Source of the DNA: Chamaelirium japonicum
Taxonomy: Eukaryota > Streptophyta > Magnoliopsida > Liliales > Melanthiaceae
Assembly: GCA_947650365.1 (NCBI GenBank)
Contig: CANTAL010000002.1
Coordinates: 1,495,501 to 1,559,500 of the forward strand
Length of the DNA stretch: 64,000 bases
Direction of reading: 5' to 3'
Shown: positions 26,801 to 41,370 of the stretch, one piece after another
Position numbering within the stretch: position 1 is the first letter of the stretch
How the letters are laid out: every line of letters begins with the position of its first letter
Notes under the pieces: model-generated
The model's database searches: none
Told to the model about the DNA's origin: nothing
Seen by the model: the letters and a program-made list of their open reading frames with translations, nothing else
Made by a program: the position numbers and the translations under genes

Positions 26801-28600
26801 ACGATCCATTCTATTTCATTCATACGATCCATTCTAATTCATTCATACGATCTATTCTAATTCTTTCGCACGAATGTATCCATTCTAATTCATTCGTACG
26901 ATCCATTCTAATTCATTCGCACGATCCATTCTAATTCATTCATACAATCCATTCTAATTCTTTTGCACGAATGTATCCATTCCAATTCATTCGTACTATC
27001 CATTCTAATTCCTTCGTACGATCCATTCTAATTCCTTCGTACGATCCATTCTAATTCATTCATACGATCCATTCTAATTCATTCGTACGATCGATTCTAA
27101 TTCCTTCAGATGATCCATTCTAATTCATTCGTACGGTATGATTCATTCTAATTCATTCGTACGATTCATTCTAATTCAATCCATTCTAATTCATTCGTAC
27201 GATCCATTCTAATTCATTCGTACGATCCATTCTAATTCATTCGTACGATTCATTCTAATTCAATCCATTCTAATTCATTCGTACGATCCATTCTTACTCA
27301 TTCGTACGATCCATTCTAATTCATTCGCACGAATGAATCCATTCTAATTCATTCGTACGATCCATTCTAATTCATTCATACGATCCATTCTAATTCCTTC
27401 GTAAGATCCATTCTAATTCATTCGTACGATTCAATCTAATTCAATCCATTCTAATTCATTCGTACGATCCATTCTTACTCATTCGTACGATCCATTCTAA
27501 TTCATTCATACGATCCAATCTAATTCATTCATACGATCCATTCAAATTCATTAATACGATCCATTCTAATTCATTCATACGATCCATTCTAATTCCTTCG
27601 TACGATCCATTCTAATTCATACGATCCATTGTAATTCATTCGTAAGATCCATTCTAATTCATTCATACGATCTATTCTAATTCATTCATACAATCCATTC
27701 TAATTCCTTCGTACGATCCATTCTAATTCATTCATACGATCCATTCTAATTCATTCGTACGATCTATTCTATTTCATTCATACGATCCATTCTAATTCAT
27801 TAATACGATCCATTCTAATTCATTCACACGATCCATTCTAATTCATTCACACTCATACGATCCATTCTAATTCATTCGTACGAATGAATTAGAGTGGATA
27901 CATTCGTACAAATGAATTAGAATGGATCGTATGAATGAATTAGAGTGGATACATTCGTACAAATGAATTAGAATGGATCGTACGAATGAATTAGAATGGA
28001 TACATTTGTGCGAATGAATTAGAATGGATCATATGAATGAATTAGAATGGATCGTTTGAGTGAATGCGAATGGATCATGCGAATGAATTAGAATGGATTG
28101 TACGAATGAATTAGAATGGATCGTACGAATGAATTAGAATGGATACATTCGTGCGAATCCATTCTATTTTATTCGTACGATCCATTCTAATTCATTCGCA
28201 CGATCCATTCTAATTCATTCATACGATCCATTCTAATTCATTCGTACGATCCATTCTAATTCATTCGCACAATCTATTCTAATTCATTCGTACGATCCAT
28301 TCTAATTCATTCGCACGATCCATTCTAATTCATTCATACGATCCATTCTATTTCATTCGTACGATCCATTCTTACTCATTCGTACGATCCATTCTAATTC
28401 ATTTGCACGAAGGTATCCATTCTAATTCATTCGTACTATCCATTCTAATTCCTTCGTACGATCCATTCAAATTCCATCATACGATCCATTCTAATTCGTT
28501 CGTACGATCCATTCTAATTCATTCGTACGATCCATTCTAATTCCTTCGTATGATCCATTCTAATTCATTCGTACGGTATGATTCATTCTAATTCATTCGT
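23224..28600. repeat. Recurring inversion cassette, four tandem copies
   Basis: The same R-to-F junction, GTGCGAATCCATTC, occurs at about 23,251, 24,421, 26,164 and 28,153 (spacings about 1,170, 1,743 and 1,989 bp). In each copy the variant CACGAAGGTATCC followed by GTACTATCC comes about 255-275 bp later, and the short monomer pair around GGTATGATTC follows in most. Further copies of this junction lie at about 9,770, 13,435, 29,173, 34,132, 48,162, 50,735 and 55,455. Unit length varies by whole monomers, as expected for unequal exchange. Confidence 0.85.
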
Positions 28601-29811
28601 GCGAATGAATTAGAATGGATCGTATGAATGAATTAGAATGGATCGTGCGAATGAATTAGAATGGATCGTACGAATGTATTAGAATAGATTGTGCGAATGA
28701 ATTAGAATGGATCATACGAATGAATTAGAATGGATCGTACGAATGAATTAGAATGGATCGTATGAATGAATTAGAATGGATCGTACGAATGAATTAGAAT
28801 GGATCGTACTAATGAATTAGAATAGATTGTGCGAATGAATTAGAATGGATCGTACGAATGAATTAGAAAGGATACATTCGTACAAATGAATTAGAATGGA
28901 TCGTACGAATGAATTAGAATGGATACATTCGTACAAATTAATTAGAATGGACTATACGAATGAATTAGAATGGATACATTCGTGCGAATGAATTAGAATG
29001 GATCGTACGAATGAATTAGAATGGATCGTTTGAATGAATTAGAATGGATCGTACTTATGAATTAGAATGGGTCGTTTGAGTGAATGCGAATGGATCGTGC
29101 GAATGAATTAGAATGGATTGTACGAATGAATTAGAATGGATCGTACGAATGAATTAGAATGGATACATTCGTGCGAATCCATTCTATTTCATTCGTACGA
29201 TCCATTCTAATTCATTCGCACGATCCATTCTAATTCATTCGTACGATCCATTCTAATTCATTCGTACGATCCATTCTAATTCATTCGTACGATCCATTCT
29301 AATTCATTCGTACGATCCAATCTAATTCATTCGTATGATCCATTCTAATTCATTCGTACGATCCATTCTAATTCATTCGCACAATCTATTCTAATTCATT
29401 CGAACGATCCATTCTAATTCATTCGTACGATCCATTCTAATTCATTCGTACGATCCATTCTAATTCATTCGCACGATCCATTCTAATTCATTCGCATGAT
29501 CCATTCTAATTCATTAGATCGATCCATTCTAATTCATTCGTACGATCCATTATAATTCATTTATACGATCCAATCTAATTCATTCATACGATCCATTCTA
29601 ATTCTTTCGTGCGAATGAATTAGAATGGATCGTACGAATGAATTAGAATGGATCGTATGAATGAATTAGAATGGATCGTACGAATGAAATAGAATGGATC
29701 GTATGAATGAATTAGAATGGATTGTACGAATGAAATAGATTAGATCGTACGAATGAATTAGAATGGATCGTGCGAATAAATTAGAATGGATCGTACGAAT
29801 GAATTAGAATG

Positions 29812-29930
29812 GATACATTCGTGCGAATGAATTAGAATGGATCGTATGAATGAATTAGAATCGATCGTACGAATGAATTAGAATGGATCATACGAATGAA
29901 TTAGAATGGATCGTGCGAATGAATTAGAAT
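29812..29930 (-). repeat. Paralogous empty site of the LTR insertion
   Basis: From GATAC at 29,812 the sequence follows the right flank of the LTR (20,474 onward) almost base for base, including the uncommon AATCGATCG variant, but with no insertion. Similar uninterrupted matches begin at 43,513 and 46,866. They show what the target looked like and confirm that GATAC is the duplicated target. Confidence 0.8.
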
Positions 29931-30239
29931 GGATCGTACGAATGAAATAGAATGGATTGTACGAATGAGATAGAATGGATCGTACAAATGAATTAGAATG
30001 GATAATTCATGCGAATGAATTAGAATGGATCATACGAATGAATTAGAATGGATTCATTCGTGCGAATGAATTAGAATGGATCGTACGAATGAGTAAGAAT
30101 GGATCGTACGAATGAATTAGAATGGATTGAATTAGAATGAGTCGTACGAATGAATTAGAATGGCTCGTACGAATGAATTAGAATGGATCGTGCGAATGAA
30201 TTAGAATGGGTCCTACGAATGAATTAGAATGGATACACG

Positions 30240-33200
30240 ATCTAGATCCATTCTAATTCATTCACACAATCTATTCTAATTCATTCGTAGGATCCATTCT
30301 AATTCATTACTACGATCCATTCTAATTCATTCATACGATCCATTCTAATTCATTCGTACGATCCATTCTAATTCATTTGCACGATCCATTCTAATTCATT
30401 CATACGATCCATTCTAATTCATTCGTATGTATCCATTCGAATTCATTCATACGATCCATTCTAATTCTACGATCCATTCTTACTCATTCGTATTATCCAT
30501 TTTAATTCATTCACACGAATGTATCAACTCTAATTCATTCGTATGATCCATTCTAATGCATTCACACGAATGTATCCATTCTAATTCATTCGTACGATCC
30601 ATTCTAATTAATTCGTACGATCCATTCTAATTCATTCGTACAATCTATTCTAATTCATTAGTACGATCCATTCTAATTTATTCGTACAATCCATTCTAAT
30701 TCATTCATACGATCCATTCTAATTCATTCGCACGAATGTATCCATTCTAATTCATTCATACGATCCATTCTAATTCATTCGTACAATCCATTCTAATTCA
30801 TTCGCACGATCCATTCGCATTCACTCAAACGATCCATTCTAATTCATTCATATGATCCATTCTAATTCATTCGCACGAATGTATTCATTCTAATTCATTC
30901 GTACGATCCATTCTAATTCATTTGTACGAATATATCCACTCTAATTCATTCATACGATCCATTCTAATTCATTCGCACGAATGTATCCATTCCAATTCAT
31001 TCGTACGATCCATTCTATTTCATTCGCACAATCTATTCTAATTCATTCGTACGATCAATTCTAATTCATTCGTAGGATCCATTCTAATTCATTACTACGA
31101 TCCATTCTAATTCATTCGCACGATCCATTCTTACTCATTCGTACGATCCATTCTAATTCATTCATACGATCCATTCTAATTCATTCATATGATCCATTCT
31201 AATTCATTCGCACGATCCATTCTAATTCTTTCGCACGAATGTATCCATTGTAATTCATTTGTACGACCCATTCTAATTCATTCGCACGATCCATTCTAAT
31301 TCATTCGTACGATCCATTCTAATTCATTCGTACGATTCATTCTAATTCAATCCATTCTAATTCATTCGTACGATCCATTCTTACTCATTCGTACGATCGA
31401 TTCTAATTCATTCATACGATCCATTCTAATTCATTCGTACGATCTATTCTATTTAATTCGTACAATCCATTCTTACTCAATCGTATGATCCATTCTAATC
31501 CATTCGCACAATCTAGTCTAATTCATTCGTACGATCCATTCTAATTCTTTCGCACGAATGTATCCATTCTAATTCATTCGTACGATCCATTCTAATTCAT
31601 TCGTACGATCCATTCTAACTCATTCGTACGATCTATATTCTAATTCATTCGCACGATCCATTCTAAATTCATTCGTACGATCCATTCTAATTCATTCGCA
31701 TGATCCATTCTAATTCCTTCGTACGATCCATTTTAATTCATTCGCACAATCTATTCTAATTTATTCGCACAATCTATTCTAATTCATTCGTACGATCAAT
31801 TCTAATTCATTAGCATGATCCATTCTAATTCATTCGTACGATCTATTCTAATTCATTCGTACGATCTATTCTATTTCATTCATACGATCCATTCTAATTC
31901 ATTAATACGATCCATTCTAATTCATTCGCACGATCCATTCTAATTCATTCACATTCATACAATCCACTCTAATTCATTCGCATGAATGTATCCATTCTAA
32001 TTCATTCGTATGATCCATTCTAATTCATTCGCACGAATGTATCCATTCTAATTCATTCGTACGATCCATTCTAATTCATTCGTACGATCCATTCTAATTC
32101 ATTCGTACAATCCATTCTAATTCATTCGTACGATCCATTCTAATTTATTCGTACAATCCTTTTTAATTCATTCATACGATCCATTCTAATTCATTCGCAC
32201 GAATGTATCCATTCTAATTCATTCGTACGATCCATTCAAATTCATTCGTACAATCCATTCTAATTCATTCGCACGATCCATTCGCATTCAATCAAACGAT
32301 CCATTCTAATTCATTCATATGATCCATTCTAATTCATTCGCACGAATGTATTCATTCTAATTCATTCGTACGATCCATTCTAATTCATTTGTACGAATGT
32401 ATCCACTCTAATTCATTCATACGATCCATTCTAATTCATTCGCACGAATGTATCCATTCCAATTCATTCGTACGATCCATTCTAATTCATTCGCACAATC
32501 TATTCTAATTCATTCGTAGGATCCATTCTAATTCATTAGTACGATCCATTCTAATTCATTCGCACGATCCATTCTTACTCATTCGTACGATCCATTCTAA
32601 TTCATTCATACGATCCATTCTAATTCATTCATATGATCCATTCTAATTCATTCGCACGATCCATTCTAATTCTTTCGCACGAATGTATCCATTCTAATTC
32701 ATTTGTACGACCCATTCTAATTCATTCGCACGATCCTTTCTAATTCATTCGTACGATCCATTCTAATTCATTCATACGATTCATTCTAATTCAATCCATT
32801 CTAATTCATTCGTATGATCCATTCTTACTCATTCGTACGATCGATTCTAATTCATTCATACGATCCATTCTAATTCATTCGTACGATCTATTCTATTTAA
32901 TTCGTACAATCCATTCTTACTCAATCGTATGATCCATTCTAATCCATTCGCACAATCTAGTCTAATTCATTCGTACGATCCATTCTAATTCTTTCGCATG
33001 AATGTATCCATTCTTATTCATTCGTACGATCCATTCTAATTCATTCGTACGATCCATTCTAATTCATTCGTACGATCTATATTCTAATTCATTCGCACGA
33101 TCCATTCTAATTCATTCGTACGATCCATTCTAATTCATTCGCATGATCCATTCTAATTCCTTCGTACGATCCATTTTAATTCATTCGCACAATCTATTCT

Positions 33201-34137
33201 AATTCATTCGCACAATCTATTCTAATTCATTCGTACAATCAATTCTAATTCATTAGCATGATCCATTCTAATTCATTCGTACGATCTATTCTAATTCATT
33301 CGTACGATCTATTCTATTTCATTCATACGATCCATTCTAATTCATTAATACGATCCATTCTAAATCATTCGCACGATCCATTCTAATTCATTCACATTCA
33401 TACAATCCATTCTACTTCATTCGCACGATCCATTCGCATTCACTCAAACGATCCATTCTAATTCATTCATATGATCCATTCTAATTCATTCGCACGAATG
33501 TATCCATTCTAATTCATTCGTACGATCCATTCTAATTCATTTGTACGAATGTATCCACTCTAATTCAATCATACGATCCATTCTAATTCATTTGTACGAA
33601 TGTATCCACTCTAATTCATTTGTACGAATGAATTAGAATGGATCGTATGAGTGTGAATGAATTAGAATGGATCGTGCGAATGAATTAGAATGGATCGTAT
33701 TAATGTATTAGAATGGATCGTATGAATGAAATAGAATAGATCGTACGAATGAATTAGAATAGATCGTACGAATGAATTAGAATGGATCATGCTAATGAAT
33801 TAGAATTGATCGTACGAATGAATTAGAATAGATTGTGTGAATGAATTAGAATGGATCGTACGAATGAATTGGAATGGATACATTCGTGCGAATGAATTAG
33901 AATGGATCGTATGAATGAATTAGAGTGGATACATTCGTACAAATGAATTAGAATGGATCGTACGAATGAATTAGAATGGATACATTCGTGCGAATGAATT
34001 AGAATAGATCATATGAATGAATTAGAATGGATCGTTTGAGTGAATGCGAATGGATCGTGCGAATGAATTAGAATGGATTGTACGAATGAATTAGAATGGA
34101 TCGTACGAATGAATTAGAATGGATACATTCGTGCGAA
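30240..34137. repeat. 23-bp satellite array, segment 5, longest F block
   Basis: F orientation runs from about 30,245 to 33,622, close to 3.4 kb, followed by R 33,624-34,135. The block is richer than average in the 28-bp monomer (spacer CACGAATGTAT). It starts at the GGATACACGATCTAGATCC form of the recurring R-to-F junction. It contains the 1,444-bp tandem duplication described separately. No gene is visible. Confidence 0.96.
30550..33420 (+). repeat. Tandem duplication, about 1,444-bp unit, two copies
   Basis: Rare markers recur at a fixed offset: GTACGACCCA at 31,261 and 32,705 (1,444 bp), TCAATCGTAT at 31,477 and 32,921 (1,444 bp), ACATTCATAC at 31,951 and 33,394 (1,443 bp). Near the start the offset is 1,467 bp, which is 1,444 plus one monomer. 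Copy one therefore spans roughly 30,550-31,975 and copy two 31,976-33,420. About 63 monomers were duplicated as one block. Confidence 0.85.
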
Positions 34138-37100
34138 TCCATTCTATTTCATTCGTACGATCCATTCTAATTCATTCGCACGATCCATTCTAATTCATTC
34201 GTACGATCCATTCTAATTCATTCGTATGATCCATTCTAATTCATTCGCACAATCTATTCTAATTCATTCGTACGATCCATTCTAATTCATTCGCACGATC
34301 CATTCTAATTCATTCATACGATCCATTCTATTTCATTCGTACGATCCATTCTTACTCATTCGTACGATCCATTCTAATTCATTTGCACGAAGGTATCCAT
34401 TCTAATTCATTCGTACTATCCATTCTAATTCCTTCGTACGATCCATTCTAATTCCTTCGTACGATCCACTCTAATTCATTCGTACGATCCATTCTAATTC
34501 CTTCGTATGATCCATTCTAATTCATTCGTACGGTATGATTCATTCTAATTCATTCGTACGATTCATTCTAATTCAATCCATTCTAATTCATTCGTACGAT
34601 CCATTCTAATTCATTCGCACGATCCATTCTAATTCATTCATACGATCTATTCTAATTCATTCGCACGAATGTATCCATTCTAATTCATTCACACGATCCA
34701 TTCTAATTCATTCATACAATTCATTCTAATTCTTTTGCACGAATGTATCCATTCTAATTCATTCGTACGATCCATTCTAATTCATTCGTATGATCTATTC
34801 TAATTCATTCGCATGATCCATTATAATTCATTCATACGATCCACGAATGAAATAGAATAGATTAGAATGGATTAGAATAGATTGTGCGGATTAATTAGAT
34901 TGGATCGTACGAATGAATTAGAATGAATCATACCGTACGAATGAATTAGAATGGATCATACGAAAGAATTAGAATGGATCGTATGAATGAATTAGAATGG
35001 ATCGTACGAATGAAATAGAATGGATTGTACGAATGAGATAGAATGGATCGTACAAATGAATTAGAATGGATACATTCATGCGAATGAATTAGAATGGATC
35101 ATACGAATGAATTAAAATGGATTCATTCGTGCGAATGAATTAGAATGGATCGTACGAATGAGTAAGAATGGATCGTACGAATGAATTAGAATGGATTGAA
35201 TTAGAATGAATCGTACGAATGAATTAGAATGGATCGTACGAATGAATTAGAATGGATTGAATTAGAATGAATCCTACGAATGAATTAGAATGAATCATAC
35301 CGTACGAATGAATTAGAATGGTTAGAATGGAAAGATTCGTGCGAATGAATTTGAATGGATCGTACGAAGGAATTAGAATGGATCTTACGAAGGAATTAGA
35401 ATAGATCATACGAAGAAATTAGGATGGATCGTACGAATGAATTAGAATGGATCGTATGAATGAATTAGAATGGATCGTGCGAATGAATTAAAATGGATCG
35501 TATGATTGAAATAGAATGGATCGTATGAATTAGAATGGATCGTACAAATGAAATAGAATGGATCGTACGAATGAATTAGAATAGATTGTGCGAATGGATT
35601 AGAATGGATCATACGATTGAGTAAGAATGGATTGTACGAATGAAATAGAATAGATCGTACGAATGAATTAGAATGGATCATGCTAATGAATTAGAATTGA
35701 TCGTACGAATGAATTAGAATAGATTGTGCGAATGAATTAGAATGGATCGTACGAATGAATTGGAATGGATACATTCATGCGAATGAATTAGAATGGATCG
35801 TATGAATGAATTAGAGTGGATACATTCGTACAAATGAATTAGAATGGATCGTACGAAGGAATTAGAATGGATCGTACGAAGGAATTAGAATGGATAGTAC
35901 GAATGAATTAGAATGGATACCTTCGTGCAAATGAATTAGAATGGATCGTACGAATGAGTAAGAATGGATCGTACGAATGAATTAGAATGGATCGTACGAA
36001 TGAATTAGAATAGATTGTGCGAATGAATTAGAATGGATCGTACGAATGAATTAGAATGGATCGTACGAATGAATTAGAATGGATCGTACGAATGAATTAG
36101 AATGGATCGTACGAATGAATTAGAATGGATCGTACGAATGAATTAGATTGGTCGTATTAATGAAATAGAATGGATCGTATGAATGAATTAGAATAGATCG
36201 TACGAATGAATTAGAATGGATACGAATGGATCGTACGAATTAGTAAGAATGGATCGTACGAATGAAATAGAATGGATTGTATGAATGAATTAGAATGGAT
36301 CGTACGAATGAAATAGAATAGATCGTACGAATGAATTAGAATGGATCATGCTAATGAATTAGAATGGATCGTTCGAATGAATTAGAATAGATTGTGCGAA
36401 TGAATTAGAATGGATCGTACGAATGAATTAGAAAGGATAGATTGTGCGAATGAATTAGAATGGATCGTACGAATGAATTGGAATGGATACATTAGTGCGA
36501 ATGAATTAGAATGGATCGTACGAATGAATTAGAATGGATCGTACGAATGAATTAGAATGGATCGTATGAATGAATTAGAATGGATCATGAGAATGAATTA
36601 GAATGGATCGTACGAATGAAATAGAATGGATTCGCACGAATGTATCCATTCTAATTCATTTGAACGATCCATTCTAATTCATTCGTACAATCCATTCTAA
36701 TTCATTCGCACGATCCATTCGCATTCACTCAAACGATCCATTCTAATTCATTCATATGATCCATTCTAATTCATTCGCAGAATGTATCCATTCTAATTCA
36801 TTCATACGATCCATTCTAATTCATTTGTACGAATGTATCCACTCTAATTCATTCATACGATCCATTCTAATTCATTCGCACGAATGTATCCATTCCAATT
36901 CATTCGTACGATCCATTCTAATTCATTCGCACAATCTATTCTAATTCAATCATACGATCCATCCTAATTCATTCGCACGAATGTATCCATTCTAATTCAT
37001 TCGTACAATCCATTCTATTTCATTCGTACGATCCATTCTTACTCATTCGTACGATCCATTCGTATCCATTCTAATTCATTCGTACGATCTATTCTAATTC

Positions 37101-40100
37101 CTTCGTACGATCCATTCTAATTCCTTCGTATGATCCATTCTAATTCAATCCATTCTAATTCATTCGTACGATCCATTCTAATTCATTCGTATGATCTATT
37201 CTAATTCATTCGCATGATCCATTCTAATTCCTTCGTACGATCCATTTTAATTCATTCGCACGATCCATTCTAATTCATTCATACGATCCATTCTAATTCA
37301 TTCGTACGATCCATTCTAATTTCTTCATATGATCTATTCTAATTCCTTCGTACGATCCATTCTAATTCATTCATACGATCTATTCTAATTCTTTCTCACG
37401 AATGTGTCCATTCTAATTCATTCGTACGATCCATTCTAATTTTTTCATACGATCCATATTCTAATTCATTCGTACGATCCATTCTAATTTATTCGTACAA
37501 TCCATTCTAATTCATTCGCACGAATGTATCCATTCTAATTCATTCGTACGATCCATTCTACGAATTATAATGGATCGTATGAATGAATTAGAATGGATCA
37601 TGCGAATAAATTAGAATGGATCGTATGAATGAATTAGAATAGATTGTGCGAATGAATTAGAATGGATCGTACGAATGAATTAGAATGGATACATTCGTGC
37701 GAATGAATTAGAATGGATCATACGAATGAATTAGAATGGATCATATGAATGAATTAGAATGGATCGTACGAATGAATTAGAATGGATACATTCATGCGAA
37801 TGAATTAGAATGGATCATACGAATGAATTAGAATGGATTCATTCGTGCGAATGAATTAGAATGGATCATACGAATGAGTAAGAATGGATCGTACGAATGA
37901 ATTAGAATGGATTGAATTAGAATGAATCGTACGAATGAATTAGAATGGATCGTACGAATAAATTAGAATGGATCGTACGAATGAAATAGAATGGATCGTA
38001 TGAATGAATTAGAATGGATCGTGCGAATGAATTAGAATGGATCGTACGAATGAATTAGAATAGATTGTGCGAATGAATTAGAATGGATCGTGCTTATGAA
38101 TTAGAATGGATCGTGCAAATAAATTAGAATGGATCGTATGAATGAATTAGAATAGATTGTGCGAATGAATTAGAATGGATCGTACGAATGAATTATAATG
38201 GATACATTCGTGCGAATGAATTAGAATGGATCGTATGAATGAATTAGAATTGATCGTACGAATGAATTAGAATGGATCATGCGAATGAATTAGAATGGAT
38301 CGTGCGAATGAATTAGAATGGATCGTACGAATGAAATAGAATGGATTGTACGAATGAGATAGAATGGATCGTACGAATGAATTAGAATGGATACATTCAT
38401 GCGAATAAATTAGAATGGATCATACGAATGAATTAGAATGGATTCATTCGTGCGAATGAATTAGAATGGATCGTATGAATGAGTAAGAATGGATCGTGCG
38501 AATGAATTAGAATGGATCGTATTAATGAATTAGAATGGATCGTATGAATGAATTAGGATGGATCGTACGAAGGAATTAGAATGGATCGTACGAAGGAATT
38601 AGAATGGATAGTACGAATGAATTAGAATGGATACCTTCGTGCAAATGAATTAGAATGGATCGTACGAATGAGTAAGAATGGATCGTACGAATGAATTAGA
38701 ATGGATTGAATTAGAATGAATTGTACGAATGAATTAGAATGGATAGTACGAATGAATTAGAATGGATCGTACGAATGAATTAGAATGGATTGAATTAGAA
38801 TGGATCGTACGATAAGAATGGATCGTACAAATGAAATAGAATAGATCGTAGGGATAAATGAATTTGGATCGTGCTAATGAATTAGAATGGATCGTACGAA
38901 TGAATTAGAATAGATCGTACTAATGAATTAGAATAGATTGTGCGAATGAATTTGAATGGATCGTACGAATGAATTAGAAAGGATATATTCGTGCGAATGA
39001 ATTAGAATAGATCGTATGAATGAATTAGATTGGATCGTATTAATGAATTAGAATGGATCGTGCGAATGAATTAGAATGGATCGTACGAATGAAATAGAAT
39101 GGATTGTACGAATGAGATAGAATGGATCGTACGAATGAATTAGAATGGATACATTTATGCGAATGAATTAGAATGGATCATACGAATGAATTAGAATGGA
39201 TTCATTCGTGCGAATGAATTAGAATGGATCGCACGAATGAGTAAGAATGGATCGTACGAATGAATTAGAATGGATTGAATTAGAATGAATCGTACGAATG
39301 AATTAGAATGGATCATACGAATAAATTAGAATAGATCGTATGAATGAATTAGAATGGATTGAATTAGAATGAATCGTACGAATGAATTAGAATGAATCAT
39401 ACCGTACGAATGAATTAGAAAGGATCATACGAAAGAATTAAAATGGATCGTACGAATGAATTAGAATGGATCGTATGAATGAATTAGAATGGATCGTACG
39501 AAGGAATTAGAATGGATCGTACAAAGGAATTAGAATGGATAGTACGAATGAATTAGAATGGATACCTTCGTGCAAATGAATTAGAATGGAACGTACGAAT
39601 GAGTAAGAATGGATCGTACGAATGTCCATTCTAATTCATTCGTACTATCCATTCTAATTCCTTCGTACGATCCATTCTAATTTCTTCGTACGATCCATTC
39701 TAATTCATTTGTACGATCCATTCTTATTCATTCGTACGATCCATTCTATTTCATTCGTATGATCGATTCTAATTCATTCATACGATCCATTCTAATTCAT
39801 TCGCATGATCCATTCTAATTCATTCGTACGATCGATTCTAATTCATTCATACGATCCATTCTAACTCATTCGCACGAATGTATCCATTCTTATTCATTCG
39901 TACGATCCATTCTAATTCATTCGCACAATCTATTCTAATTCATTCATACGATCCATTCTAATTTATTCGCACGATCCATTCTAATTCATTCATACGATCC
40001 ATTCTAATTCATTCATATGATCCATTCTAATTCATTCGCACGATCCATTCTTACTCATTCGTACGATCCATTCTAATTCATTCGCACGATCCATTCTAAT

Positions 40101-41066
40101 TCATTAATACGATCCATTCTAATTCATTCGCACAATCCATTCTAATTCATTCACACTCATACGATCCATTCTAATTCATTCGCATGAATGTATCCTTTCT
40201 AATTCATTCGTACGATCCTTTCTAATTCATTCGCACAATCTATTCTAATTCATTCGAACGATCCATTCTAATTCATTCGTACGATCCATTCTAATTCATT
40301 CGTACGATCCATTCTAATTCATTCGCGCGATCCATTCTAATTCATTCGCACGATCCATTCTAATTCATTAGCACGATCCATTCTAATTCATTCGTACGAT
40401 CCATTTTAATTCATTTATACGATCCAATCTAATTCATTCATACGATCCATTCTAATTCTTTCGCACGAATGTATCCATTCTAATTCATTCGTACGATCCA
40501 TTCTAATTCATTAGCACGAAAAAACACGATCCACTCACATACGAATAAATTAGAATGAATTAGAATGGATTGTGTGAATGAATTAGAATGGATCGTACGA
40601 ATGAATTCGAATGTATCCTTTCTAATTCATTCGTACGATCCATTCTAATTCCTTCGTACGATCCATTCTAATTCATTCGTACGATCCATTTTAATTCATT
40701 CGCACGATCCATTCTAATTCATTCGTACGATCCATTCTATTTCATTCATACGATCCATTCTAATTCATTCATACGATCTATTCTAATTCTTTCGCACGAA
40801 TGTATCCATTCTAATTCATTCGTACGATCCATTCTAATTCATTCGCACGATCCATTCTAATTCATTCATACAATCCATTCTAATTTTTTTGCACGAATGT
40901 ATCCATTCTAATTCATTCGTTCGATCCATTCTAATTGATTCATACGATCCATTCTAATTCATTCGCACGATCCACTCTAATTCATGCATACGATCCAATC
41001 TAATTCATTCATACGATCCATTCTAATTCATTCGCACGAATGTATCCATTCTAATTCATTCGTACA
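34137..41066. repeat. 23-bp satellite array, segment 6
   Basis: Approximate blocks are F 34,137-34,844, R 34,846-36,632, F 36,640-37,558, R 37,560-39,622, F 39,625-40,530, R 40,535-40,606, F 40,610-41,064. The R block at 34,846-36,632 contains a copy of the sequence also present left of the LTR (15,480-15,900). Monomer types are those of the rest of the array. No gene is visible. Confidence 0.96.
36628..38100. repeat. Dispersed module, middle copy, with extra monomers
   Basis: Same entry, CCATATTC variant and CCATTCTACGAATTA junction as at 5,581 and 59,250, but the F portion is about 360 bp longer. The additional part contains the TTGTACGAATGTATCCACTC variants found in the 30-33 kb block, suggesting exchange between modules. 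Confidence 0.7.
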
Positions 41067-41370
41067 TGTATGAATGAATTAGAATGGATTGTACGAATGA
41101 ATTAGATTGGATCGTGCGAATGAATTAGAATGGGTCGTACGAATGAATTAGAATGGATCGAACGAATGAATTAGAATGGATACATTCGTGCAAAAGAATT
41201 AGAATGGATTGTATGAATGAATTAGAATGGATCGTGCGAATGAATTAGAATGGATCGTACGAATGAATTAGAATGGATACATTCGTGCGAAAGAATTAGA
41301 ATAGATCATATGAATGAATTAGAAGGGATCGTGCGAATGAATTAGAATGGATCGTACGAATGAAATAGAA

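Larger units (their letters stand above)
20474..30240. repeat. 23-bp satellite array, segment 4, mainly F orientation
   Basis: Approximate blocks are R 20,474-20,832, F 20,834-22,940, R 22,960-23,120, F 23,125-23,222, R 23,224-23,252, F 23,254-24,145, R 24,146-24,421, F 24,423-25,850, R 25,870-26,033, F 26,038-26,138, R 26,140-26,164, F 26,166-27,879, R 27,880-28,156, F 28,158-28,599, R 28,600-29,176, F 29,178-29,608, R 29,610-30,233. Short R blocks are bracketed by the same junctions again and again, showing that a cassette with a built-in inversion was amplified. Monomer and variants are as in the left half. No gene is visible. Confidence 0.96.
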
